In this document: positions 18,219 through 27,543 of the stretch, piece after piece
Layout: each line of letters begins with the position of its first letter
Numbering within the stretch: the first letter of the stretch is position 1
Assembly (NCBI GenBank): GCA_965203755.1
Contig: OZ241910.1
Location: 2,852,001-2,916,000 of the forward strand
Origin: UBA6055 sp965203755
GTDB taxonomy: Bacteria > Chloroflexota > Anaerolineae > Aggregatilineales > Phototrophicaceae
DNA length: 64,000 nt
Direction: 5' to 3'
Program-made: the position numbers and the translations under genes
Notes under the pieces: generated by a model
Databases searched by the model: none
Seen by the model: the letters and a program-made list of their open reading frames with translations, nothing else
Told to the model about the DNA's origin: nothing

Positions 18219-19934
18219 ATGACCCAAAACAGCCGCAGCCAAACCTTCTTCAATCAGGACGGCGTCGCCGGCTTGACTCACCGCGCCTTCACCCGTTCAA
18301 TGGGCTATGATGACGCCGATATGTCGCGCCCGCTGATTGGCATCTGCAACACCTACAGCGAACTCAATCACTGCAACAGCCATCTGCGGCTCATCAGCGA
18401 AGCCGTCAAGCGCGGCGTGCTGCAGGCCGGCGGCTTCCCGCTTGAGTTTCCGACCATTTCGCTGGGCGAAATCTACCTTAGCCCAACGTCCATGCTCTAT
18501 CGCAATCTGGCGGCGATGGACACCGAAGAGATGATCCGCGGCAATCCGCTTGATGGCGTCGTTCTGCTGACCAACTGTGACAAAACGACCCCAGCCGCGC
18601 TGATGGGCGCCGCCAGCGCCGATATCCCGGCGATGATGCTTAGCGGTGGACCGATGCTCAATGGACATTATCAAGGCGAAGTTCTGGGCGCATGCACCGA
18701 CTGCCGCCGTTATACCAGCGAATATCAGGCCGGCGCCATTTCGGCCGCCACTTATCAGGCCGTCGAGGAAAATCTAGTGCGAAGCGCCGGCCACTGCATG
18801 GTCATGGGCACCGCCTCGACTATGAATTCGCTGATGGAAGCGCTGGGTATGGCCCTGCCCGGCAACGGCGCCATTCCCGCCGTCGATTCGCGCCGCCTGC
18901 GGCTGGCACAGCAGACCGGCCGTCAGATTGTCAAGCTGGTCAAAGCGGATATCCGCCCCTCGCATATCCTGACCGCCGCCGCCTTTGACAATGCCATTAC
19001 CCTGCTTCATGCCCTCGGCGGCAGCGCCAACGCCATCGTTCATCTGCCAGCGATTGCTGGTCGGCTGGGGATTGAACTGCCGCTGTCCCGCTTTGACGAA
19101 CTAAGCCGAACCACGCCGCTTATCGCCAATCTGCGCCCGGCTGGGAAATACCAAATGGAAGACTTGTATTATGCCGGCGGCATTCCGGCGGTGCTGAAAC
19201 AGCTTTTGCCGCTTCTGCATGGTGATGCCCTGACCGTCACTGGAAAAACCCTGGCCGCCAATCTGGAATCGGCCGCTGTCGCCAATTCGGATGTGATTCA
19301 TTCGCTCGACAAGCCGCTTCAAGCTGAAGGCGGTTTAAGCATTCTGCGCGGCAATCTGGCGCCCGATGGCGCGGTCATCAAACACGCCGCCGCCGCGCCC
19401 GAACTCCTGCGGCACCGCGGCCCGGCCATCGTCTTCAAGGGAGTCGATGACGTCAAAGCGCGGATTCACGATCCCGACCTGGATGTCAGCAAAGACCATG
19501 TGCTAGTGCTGCAAAACGCCGGCCCCATCGGCGGGCCGGGCATGCCCGAAGTCGGTCATCTGCCGATTCCGCGCAAGCTGCTGCGGCAGGGGATTCGGGA
19601 TATGCTGCGGATTTCTGATGCCCGCATGAGCGGCACGTCTTACGGCGCGATTGTTTTGCATGTGGCGCCGGAAAGCGCGCTGGGCGGGCCGCTGGCGCAG
19701 GCGCAGGACGGCGACGAGATCGAGCTTGATGCGCCGAACCGCCGGCTGCATCTGCACGTCAGCGATGAGGAACTGACGCGCCGCCGCGCCAACTGGAGTC
19801 CGCCGCCGCCAGCCTTCCAGCGCGGCTATGGCCAGCTTTTCCTGCGTCATGTGCTTCAGGCGCCGTTGGGCTGTGATTTTGATTTTCTGCGCGGCCGAGA
19901 TGCGGTGAAGGTCAGCGAACAGCCTAAGTTTTAG
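18219..19934 (+). CDS. IlvD/Edd-family dehydratase, probably aldonic-acid dehydratase
   Basis: A 571-residue iron-sulfur dehydratase. The three cluster cysteines are visible in TNCDKTTPAALMG, GACTDCRRY and GHCMVMGTASTM. The third motif and the ICNTYSELNHCN segment resemble pentonate/hexonate dehydratases more than the biosynthetic IlvD, where the third motif is usually SCSGM-like. It therefore probably dehydrates a sugar acid such as arabinonate, xylonate or galactonate to a 2-keto-3-deoxy acid. Its own ilv genes lie elsewhere (55-60 kb) and lack an ilvD in this window, so a biosynthetic role is not excluded. The start follows AAAAGG. Confidence 0.82.
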   Translation: MTQNSRSQTFFNQDGVAGLTHRAFTRSMGYDDADMSRPLIGICNTYSELNHCNSHLRLISEAVKRGVLQAGGFPLEFPTISLGEIYLSPTSMLYRNLAAMDTEEMIRGNPLDGVVLLTNCDKTTPAALMGAASADIPAMMLSGGPMLNGHYQGEVLGACTDCRRYTSEYQAGAISAATYQAVEENLVRSAGHCMVMGTASTMNSLMEALGMALPGNGAIPAVDSRRLRLAQQTGRQIVKLVKADIRPSHILTAAAFDNAITLLHALGGSANAIVHLPAIAGRLGIELPLSRFDELSRTTPLIANLRPAGKYQMEDLYYAGGIPAVLKQLLPLLHGDALTVTGKTLAANLESAAVANSDVIHSLDKPLQAEGGLSILRGNLAPDGAVIKHAAAAPELLRHRGPAIVFKGVDDVKARIHDPDLDVSKDHVLVLQNAGPIGGPGMPEVGHLPIPRKLLRQGIRDMLRISDARMSGTSYGAIVLHVAPESALGGPLAQAQDGDEIELDAPNRRLHLHVSDEELTRRRANWSPPPPAFQRGYGQLFLRHVLQAPLGCDFDFLRGRDAVKVSEQPKF

Positions 19935-19963
19935 CTGGAGTGATAGCGCTAAGAGAAAATTGG

Positions 19964-21121
19964 CTAAGGGCAAACCTGCAATTTATTGGTACGCGATTTA
20001 GGGTCATATTGGGTAATATCAAAATAATCTGATTGATAATCTAATATCCGCAGAAGCAGACGATGGAAGATGTGATAGCATTTCTTGTATTCCTCTATTG
20101 TATCGTTGGTGTGGAACTTCAACTCATGCACGACGCTGTTTCTACTCTTCTTAAAAAATTTAATTTCTTCCTCATCCAGGCATACATTATACAGCGTTTT
20201 TAGACATCTGATTCTGGCACTAAAATCGCTGTTGCTGCTTACTTTATTGCTCAAGGCATCAACCATGCTAAACATAACCAAAGCACGGGACAGCGTAAAT
20301 CTAGTTGTATTGGAGTCAAATATCATAGTGGCAACACCATTGAGCATAGTTGGATGGCACAAGTCGAATTGCTTGTAAGCTGGATAACACTGTTCAAGGT
20401 AGGTGACTGCAGTTCGCGCTTGCATAAAATCTATTAGCTCATATCCATTATTGGGATCGGTAAGTCGACTCTGATGAGAAGTGAAGATGATTGACGAGTT
20501 GGCATCATACACTTTGTAGTTGATCCAGTTGATTTTTCTGCCTTTGGCGATGGTCAAGAGATCACAGATGCTGCTAGCTGCTTTGATTATTTCTTTTTGA
20601 CTGCGACCGGCAGCTTCAATAGTGAGTTCACAGGTCACTTCAGTTTTATTGCCACTGACAACAGAATTGTAAATTTCATCATAATCAACCACTTTTTGAA
20701 AAGATATGTTCAAACCATCCAGCTTTAGATCAAGCGCGTTGCACCAATATGTCCCTACGTTGTCACAAAACAGGAAATTGGTTATTGCAAATTTTATCGA
20801 ATGCGCTTTACTCCAGTCCTCTTCTCCCACATTCAAGATCCAAAATCCATAGTCACTGAAGTATGTTTCGGTATCATGGTCGGCACTCCATGGCCGTTTC
20901 TGAGGTGGGCCCTTTCCAAACACCTTGAGACCCTTGTCAGTATGTCCGCACAACTCAACGCCATAGATGGCGGTTTTAGGAAAATCAGAAAATGCACAGT
21001 CTACTATGATAGAACCATCAGGTCGCTGACCTATCTCGAATTCGCATTCTTGCTGATTGAGCTTGCCTTCACCCTCATACAAGCTGACGAATTTTTCATG
21101 GTTATCTGTCAATTCGCTCAT
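19964..21121 (-). CDS. Uncharacterised protein with a C-terminal HEPN-like RNase motif
   Basis: A 385-residue AT-rich gene product. The N-terminal ~200 residues look beta-rich and unknown. The C-terminal ~90 residues are helical and contain FFKKSRNSVVHELKF, an R-X4-H motif of the HEPN type (Arg, Asn, then His), followed by a long helix. The start chosen is the ATG at 21121 behind GGGAGATA; a TTG at 21127 is possible. It is convergent with the aldonate dehydratase and about 1.8 kb from the ApeA-like HEPN gene. I infer a defence RNase, but no family name can be given. Confidence 0.6.
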   Translation of the reverse strand: MSELTDNHEKFVSLYEGEGKLNQQECEFEIGQRPDGSIIVDCAFSDFPKTAIYGVELCGHTDKGLKVFGKGPPQKRPWSADHDTETYFSDYGFWILNVGEEDWSKAHSIKFAITNFLFCDNVGTYWCNALDLKLDGLNISFQKVVDYDEIYNSVVSGNKTEVTCELTIEAAGRSQKEIIKAASSICDLLTIAKGRKINWINYKVYDANSSIIFTSHQSRLTDPNNGYELIDFMQARTAVTYLEQCYPAYKQFDLCHPTMLNGVATMIFDSNTTRFTLSRALVMFSMVDALSNKVSSNSDFSARIRCLKTLYNVCLDEEEIKFFKKSRNSVVHELKFHTNDTIEEYKKCYHIFHRLLLRILDYQSDYFDITQYDPKSRTNKLQVCP

Positions 21122-21216
21122 TGCCAAATATCTCCCTTGAAACTTTTTCGCTATTATTCAATAATGTTTGTAAATAGTCAATAAAATCGCCTCATCAACA
21201 CGCAAAGGATTCCAAA

Positions 21217-22665
21217 ATGAACAGAATTGCGCTCGCCTTAACAATCATGCTCTTGCTGCTTCCGACAGTGCAAGCCGCCGACATTGAGACAAGCGGCTCC
21301 TGCTCGCTCGCGGATGCCATCACGGCCGCCAATACGGATGAAGCGGCGGGAGAATGCCCGGCGGGCGATGGCGCGGACATCATCAGTTTGTCAGGCGACA
21401 TTACACTTACCGCCGCGCTTCCTCAAATTACATCAGAGATTACGATTGAAGGCAACAATTACACCATAAGTGGGAACAATCGCTTCCGTATTTTCGTCGT
21501 CAATGGCGGTACGTTCACAGTGAATAATTTGGCAATGATCAAAGGGAACGGCGATGATTGGGGCGGCGCGATTGTCAATGTGAACAATGGGCTGCTGACT
21601 ATCAACAACAGCAGTATCACTAGCAGTCGGGCTGCTGAAGGCGGCGCGATTGGCAATAGTGGAATGACAAACATCAACAACAGCACCTTTAGCAACAATT
21701 CAGCTGACTACGGTGGTGTTATTCATAACGTAGATGGAACGCTAACTTCTATTAACAACACCATGAATAATAATAGAGCAAAAGGCGGTGGTGGTACGAT
21801 CTATAACAAGGATGCGGAGCTTATCGTCACTGAAAGTACCTTTAGCAACAATGTCTCCGGTGATATTATAGGGGGCGGTGGGGGCGCGATTCTCAATTTA
21901 AGTGGTGGAGTAGTAACCATCATAGACAGTACATTTAATCATAATTCGTCTGAATATGATGGTGGTTCAATCGTAAACAGAAGTGGTTCGATAACTATCT
22001 CTACTACCTCTATCAATGATAATTCGGCTGAGGTGGGTGGCGCGATATTCAATTGGGGTACTTTAAGTCTCTCTGATAGTATCATCAGTAATAACGCGGC
22101 TGATTCAGGCGGTGCAATCTTTAACAATGATAGGCTAAACATCGTCAACAGCAACATTAGCAACAATTCTGCTAAAGAGATTGGCGGCGCAATCCGCAAC
22201 AACGACGAGCTAAATATAATTAACAGTATCATCCATGCTAATTCGGCATCTAATGGTGGCGGCTTATACGTTCAATACTGGACCAATACCACCCTGACAA
22301 ACGTCACATTGACAGAAAACTCAGCCGGTAAAGGAGGTGGAATCCACAAGGAAGTTGATGCCTTTCTTAATCTGCAAAATACCATTATTGCTGGCAGTAA
22401 AGGCGGCGACTGCTTCGGTAGATTAGACGAAAACATCAGCAATCTCATCGCGGACGGCTCATGTTTCGCTGTTTTAAGCGGCGATCCCATGCTGGGCGAA
22501 CTTGTCGAACCCGAAGATGGCTCGCCGGCCTATTACCCACTGCTGGAAGGAAGCCCGGCCATTGACGCCGCCGATGACGAATACTGCCCAGATACCGATA
22601 TGCTCGGCACAGTCAGACCACAAGGCGCCGCCTGCGATATTGGCGCTTACGAACGGCCGCAGTAA
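21217..22665 (+). CDS. Secreted parallel beta-helix repeat protein (polymorphic outer-membrane-type repeats)
   Basis: A 482-residue exported protein. The signal peptide covers residues 1-20 (ALTIMLLLLPTVQAA). Next comes a CSLADAITAAN cysteine motif, then about ten short coils of the GGAI-N...L-I-NS-FS-NNSA type, typical of a right-handed parallel beta helix. The end has the choice-of-anchor region GSPAIDAADDEYC...GTVRPQGAACDIGAYE. It probably sits on the cell surface or is released. A clear paralogue is at 58197-59627. Function is unknown; adhesion or glycan binding is usual speculation. Confidence 0.85.
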   Translation: MNRIALALTIMLLLLPTVQAADIETSGSCSLADAITAANTDEAAGECPAGDGADIISLSGDITLTAALPQITSEITIEGNNYTISGNNRFRIFVVNGGTFTVNNLAMIKGNGDDWGGAIVNVNNGLLTINNSSITSSRAAEGGAIGNSGMTNINNSTFSNNSADYGGVIHNVDGTLTSINNTMNNNRAKGGGGTIYNKDAELIVTESTFSNNVSGDIIGGGGGAILNLSGGVVTIIDSTFNHNSSEYDGGSIVNRSGSITISTTSINDNSAEVGGAIFNWGTLSLSDSIISNNAADSGGAIFNNDRLNIVNSNISNNSAKEIGGAIRNNDELNIINSIIHANSASNGGGLYVQYWTNTTLTNVTLTENSAGKGGGIHKEVDAFLNLQNTIIAGSKGGDCFGRLDENISNLIADGSCFAVLSGDPMLGELVEPEDGSPAYYPLLEGSPAIDAADDEYCPDTDMLGTVRPQGAACDIGAYERPQ

Positions 22666-22769
22666 GCTGAAACGTTATGGACAGGGGGATGATCCTTGAC
22701 ACCATTCCCCCAAATGAAAGAAACTAGAGGCGAACATACTTGTTCATTGCAAGCTGCAAGGAAGACGAA

Positions 22770-22979
22770 ATGGCTGTGAACACGGATATGGAAACTGGTT
22801 TGACGCTGGAAACGGCAGCAAAGAATTCAGAGCGCATCGCAAAATTGGAAGCCGGTTACGAGCATTTAACCACGAAAGCCGATATTGAGAAGCTGCGGGC
22901 AGACATAACGTGGCGGATTGTGCTGGCGATGAGCGTTTTGACAGGCGTCTTTGCCGTCATTGTTCGGCTGCCAGCGTAG
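22770..22979 (+). CDS. Small membrane protein with a coiled-coil start
   Basis: A 69-residue protein with a polar helical N-terminus (AAKNSERIAKLEAGYEHLTTKADIEKL) and one C-terminal membrane segment (IVLAMSVLTGVFAVIV). The ATG at 22770 is behind AAGGAAG. This layout resembles small coiled-coil plus membrane-anchor proteins of the DUF1640/hemolysin XhlA-like kind, but I cannot assign a family with certainty. It lies between the beta-helix gene and a convergent Gfo/Idh gene. Confidence 0.55.
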   Translation: MAVNTDMETGLTLETAAKNSERIAKLEAGYEHLTTKADIEKLRADITWRIVLAMSVLTGVFAVIVRLPA

Positions 22980-23018
22980 GGTGAATGTCCTGCGTCCTCC
23001 GATCCTCTTTGATGAAAT

Positions 23019-24116
23019 CTACGGATCCAACACACCCGCCGCCAAACCGTCCGGCACCGCCAAGGGCTGGTCGAGCGTGCTGTTGATGTTAATATGCGCG
23101 CCCTGCGCCGCCGATTCTTCCAAAGCCTGCATGATGTCCAGCACATGGAAAGCCAAGTCGCCGCTGGCGCGGTGCGGCCGTCCCGACTGGATCGCATAAG
23201 CCATATCGGCCACCCCAGCGCCGCGGCCAATATCAGTCGTATGCGTCAGCGGCCTATCCGCCCATGCGCGCTGACCGCCGACCACCGTCTGCACCGCGCC
23301 GTCAAAGCGGTTCGGATCAGGAACGCTAAGCGAACCCTTTTCGCCATGAATTTCAATATAGGGCAGGTGATGTCCCCAGATGTCAAAGCTGGTGATGACG
23401 CTGGCGATGGCGCCATTTTCAAATTCAAGCGTGCCGGCAATATGCGTATTGACCTCGACCGGCAAGACCTGTCCGCGCAGCGCGTCGCTGGTCGCAATCC
23501 GCTCGTCAAAGGTAATGCTGGCTGAACCAGCCACCCGCGCCACTGGCCCCATCAGATTGACCAAGGTCGTCAGATAATAAGGCCCCATATCAAACAGCGG
23601 CCCGCCGCCCTTCAGATAATAAAACCCGGCGTTCGGATGCCAGCTTTCGGGCCCATGGCTCAAAAAGAAAGCCGTCGCCGCGATGGGCTTGCCGATGATG
23701 CCGTCATCAATGACCTTGCGAGCCGTTTGTCCGCCGCCGCCCAGAAACGTATCCGGCGCGCAGCCCATCCGAACTCCTTTGGCCGCCGCGGCTTGGATGA
23801 TTTTCTCGCCGTCAGCGCGGTTGAGCGCCAAGGGCTTTTCGCTGTAGGCATGCTTGCCGGCCGCAATGATTTGCAGCGAAACTTGGGCATGCGCCGCCGG
23901 AATCGTCAGGTTAATGACAATGTCAATGTCATCATCGGCCAAAAGCTCATCGACGCTGTAAGCCGCCAAGCCATGTTCATCGGCAAAGGCCCGCGCCCGA
24001 TCCATCAGAATATCGGCGCAGGCGGTGATCTTAATGACATCAAAGGGCTGGCAGCCGCGGATATAGGCCGGCGCGATATTGCCGGTTCCAATCATTCCGA
24101 CATTCAGCGTTTTCAC
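23019..24116 (-). CDS. Gfo/Idh/MocA family oxidoreductase
   Basis: A 365-residue oxidoreductase starting with VGMIGTGNIAPAYIRGC, with the catalytic EKPLALNRADGEK segment near residue 95 and a C-terminal alpha/beta domain. The start is GTG at 24116, well placed after AAAGGAG. It is the last of three same-strand genes: beta-hydroxyacid dehydrogenase, ThuA-like protein and this one. Gfo/Idh-ThuA pairs are common in sugar and glycan use by environmental bacteria. Substrate unknown. It is distinct from the family member at 128-1132. Confidence 0.9.
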   Translation of the reverse strand: MKTLNVGMIGTGNIAPAYIRGCQPFDVIKITACADILMDRARAFADEHGLAAYSVDELLADDDIDIVINLTIPAAHAQVSLQIIAAGKHAYSEKPLALNRADGEKIIQAAAAKGVRMGCAPDTFLGGGGQTARKVIDDGIIGKPIAATAFFLSHGPESWHPNAGFYYLKGGGPLFDMGPYYLTTLVNLMGPVARVAGSASITFDERIATSDALRGQVLPVEVNTHIAGTLEFENGAIASVITSFDIWGHHLPYIEIHGEKGSLSVPDPNRFDGAVQTVVGGQRAWADRPLTHTTDIGRGAGVADMAYAIQSGRPHRASGDLAFHVLDIMQALEESAAQGAHININSTLDQPLAVPDGLAAGVLDP

Positions 24117-24126
24117 GAGGACTCCT

Positions 24127-24843
<717 letters not shown>

Positions 24844-24928
24844 CATCCCCTCACAATATCATCTGTGAATAAGTTTGAAGCATTATGCCGTTTTCACCGG
24901 CGATTGACAGCCAAAATCAGGGATGAAC

Positions 24929-25840
24929 TCATTCTCGCGCCGCGTCCTTCAGCCGCGCCTGAATGCCGGCCATCGCTTCCAGCGCCTTGACGATGCCGTG
25001 ATTGCCCTCCTGACCGAGTCCCTGCGCCTGCAAAGTGCGGTACAAATTGAAGCACAAGGACGTCGCAATCACCGGAACGCCCATTTTATCCGCCGCGCCC
25101 AGCACCAGCCGCAGGTCTTTCTGCTGCAAATCAATGGTAAAGCCCGGCCGCCAGTCGCCGCGGATGACCTGCGGCCCGCGGTTTGCCAGCATCCAGCTGC
25201 CGGCCGCGCCGCCGGTGACCGCTTGCAGCATCTTATCAAGGTCAACGCCGCCAGCCTGGGCAAACAGCAGGGCTTCCCCAGCCGCCAGCATATTGACGAC
25301 GCACAAAATCTGATTGGAGAGCTTGACCGTTTGCCCGGCGCCTTGTTCGCCTGCGTGGGTAATAGTCGTGCCCATCGCCTCAAAACAGGCGGCGGCGCGG
25401 GCGACATCGGCTTCGTCCCCGCCAATCATAATGCTAAGCGTGCCGTTGGCCGCGCCTTCGCTGCCGCCGCTGATGGGCGCATCAAGCATGGCGATTCCCT
25501 TGTCATTGAGTTGTCGGGCGATCTCGACGGCGCTGACTGGGTTAATGGTGCTCATGTCAATCACCAAATCGCCGGCCGATGCGCCATGAATCACGCCTTC
25601 ATCACCCAAAATCACCGCTTCCACATCGGGCGTATCGCTGACGCAGGTGATAATGATGTCGCAACGTTCAGCGACCTGCTTGGGCGAATCAGCGGCCGCC
25701 GCGCCCTTGGCGACAAAGGCATCCATGCGGCTGGCGGTGCGATTCCAGACCGTCACATCAAAACCGGCTTGCATCAGGTTATCGACCATGCCGCGCCCCA
25801 TAATGCCCAGCCCGATAAATCCAACTTTTTCGCTCATCAT
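24929..25840 (-). CDS. NAD(P)-dependent beta-hydroxyacid dehydrogenase (tartronate semialdehyde reductase-like)
   Basis: A 303-residue dehydrogenase with VGFIGLGIMGRGMVDNL at the start, DAPISGGSEGA near residue 120 and the catalytic GAGQTVKLSNQIL (Lys plus the conserved Asn) near residue 170. It fits 2-hydroxy-3-oxopropionate reductase or 3-hydroxyisobutyrate dehydrogenase. It leads the minus-strand run with the ThuA and Gfo/Idh genes and is 83 bases from ThuA. Compared with the paralogue at 2162, this copy keeps the full active-site pattern. Confidence 0.9.
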   Translation of the reverse strand: MMSEKVGFIGLGIMGRGMVDNLMQAGFDVTVWNRTASRMDAFVAKGAAAADSPKQVAERCDIIITCVSDTPDVEAVILGDEGVIHGASAGDLVIDMSTINPVSAVEIARQLNDKGIAMLDAPISGGSEGAANGTLSIMIGGDEADVARAAACFEAMGTTITHAGEQGAGQTVKLSNQILCVVNMLAAGEALLFAQAGGVDLDKMLQAVTGGAAGSWMLANRGPQVIRGDWRPGFTIDLQQKDLRLVLGAADKMGVPVIATSLCFNLYRTLQAQGLGQEGNHGIVKALEAMAGIQARLKDAARE

Positions 25841-25995
25841 AAACTGTCCTTGTCTGTCAGCTAAAATGGATAGAGCTTCTATGGTAACGCGAAAAGGGGA
25901 AGGGACAAAATACGCAAAATTCGCTATTGCAAAGCGCGGGATAAACGGCTATGCTAATGAAGTAAGCCTTTGATGGATTGGCGCGGTGTTTGCTG

Positions 25996-27543
25996 ATGAA
26001 CGCGTTATATTACGGCGATTGCCTGACGATCATGCGCGAGAGGATGACGGCCGACAGCGTCGACCTGATTTACCTTGACCCGCCCTTCAATTCCAAGCGC
26101 GATTACAACGCCATCTACAAAGACGAGACCGGCCGCCCCCTGCCTGACCAAATCGAGGCCTTTAATGACACTTGGGCGCTTGATGCCGAGCGGATGAGCA
26201 TCATCAGGAATATGCCAAAACTGCTGCGCCAGCACGAGGTGGACGGGCATACGGCCGATTTTCTGGCCGGCTTTATGAGCGGACTCGCCAACACCCAGCC
26301 GGATATGGCGGCGTATCTGGCTTATATGGCGGAACGGCTGGTCTGGATGAAGCGCGTCTTGAAGCCGACTGGGTCGATTTACCTGCACTGCGACCCGACA
26401 GCGAGCCATTATCTGAAAGTGCTGATGGATGGGATTTTCGGTCTCAAGAATTTCAGGAATGAAATTATATGGTGTTATCGAGGAATGCCTTCGAGGGCAA
26501 AAAAGTGGCAACAGAAACATGATATTATTCTATTTTATAGGATGGCTGATTCATCAACTTTCTACACGCTTAGAGGTTTACCTACAGAAGGTTCTCAAAG
26601 AACATTTGAGAGTGGACGACGACGCGGATATAACGCAAATAACTCAAAACGTATGGTTACCGTATTTGATTGGGACAAATATCATAGAGCCGTGAAAGAC
26701 GGCACAATCCCGTCAGACTTAAAACCAGTGGAATTCAAAGGAGGAAATCCTCCACTACGCGATTGGTGGGATGACATAAAAATACTAGGCGGGCCACGAA
26801 ATAAAGAACGTCTCGGATATCCTACGCAAAAGCCCCTCGCGTTGCTTGAGCGCATCATCAAAGCATCGAGCAATCCCGGCGACATCGTGTTCGACCCTTT
26901 CTGCGGTTGCGCCACGACCATTGAAGCCGCCAACAAACTCGGCCGGCGCTGGATCGGCATCGACATCACCATCCACGCCATTAAGCGCGTGGCGCGGAAA
27001 CGTCTGCATGACCGCTTGCACTTGGTCGCCGGCAAAGACTATGTCATTGAAGGCGTTCCGCAAAACTTTGAAGGCGCGCTGGAGCTTTGGCGGCAGGATA
27101 CCTATCAATTCCAAAAATGGTGCGTCGAGCAGGTCGAAGGCTTTGTCAATGCCAAGCGCAGCGCCGATGACGGGATTGATGGCCGTATCTACTTTGATAT
27201 GCCGGGCGAAAAAGTCCTGCAAAGCATGGCATTGGAAGTCAAGGGCGGGACGAACGTCGGCATCAAAGACCTGCGGTCATTGAACAGCGTTCTGCAATTT
27301 GAAAACGTACAACTGGCTGGTTTGATCACATTACGGGAGCCAAGCGCCCGGCAATTACGAAACTTTAAGCAGTCTATGGCGCTTTCGGGGCATTTGCGCC
27401 TGGATGGCAGAGAATATGCAAGAATGCAGCTGCTGACCGTGCAAGAGATATTTGATGGCAGACGTTTTGACATGCCGCGGCCTGCGGGCAGGAGCGAAAC
27501 GCGCTACGATTCGGATTTGTTCTCGTATGCTTTTAATCAGTGA
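25996..27543 (+). CDS. Beta-class DNA methyltransferase fused to an Mrr-like PD-(D/E)xK domain
   Basis: A 515-residue protein. Motif IV is YLDPPFNSKRDY near residue 31, and motif I is FDPFCGCATTIEAANKLG near residue 302, as in beta-class methylases. The C-terminal ~140 residues have DDGIDGRIYF and MALEVKGG near residues 390-415, the pattern of an Mrr-like nuclease (Asp, then E-x-K). The ATG at 25996 has no strong ribosome site. The middle (26461-26760) is about 41 % GC, against about 61 % just after it. Its last 7 bases overlap the end of the convergent iorAB gene. It is probably a one-protein restriction-modification enzyme. Confidence 0.85.
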   Translation: MNALYYGDCLTIMRERMTADSVDLIYLDPPFNSKRDYNAIYKDETGRPLPDQIEAFNDTWALDAERMSIIRNMPKLLRQHEVDGHTADFLAGFMSGLANTQPDMAAYLAYMAERLVWMKRVLKPTGSIYLHCDPTASHYLKVLMDGIFGLKNFRNEIIWCYRGMPSRAKKWQQKHDIILFYRMADSSTFYTLRGLPTEGSQRTFESGRRRGYNANNSKRMVTVFDWDKYHRAVKDGTIPSDLKPVEFKGGNPPLRDWWDDIKILGGPRNKERLGYPTQKPLALLERIIKASSNPGDIVFDPFCGCATTIEAANKLGRRWIGIDITIHAIKRVARKRLHDRLHLVAGKDYVIEGVPQNFEGALELWRQDTYQFQKWCVEQVEGFVNAKRSADDGIDGRIYFDMPGEKVLQSMALEVKGGTNVGIKDLRSLNSVLQFENVQLAGLITLREPSARQLRNFKQSMALSGHLRLDGREYARMQLLTVQEIFDGRRFDMPRPAGRSETRYDSDLFSYAFNQ

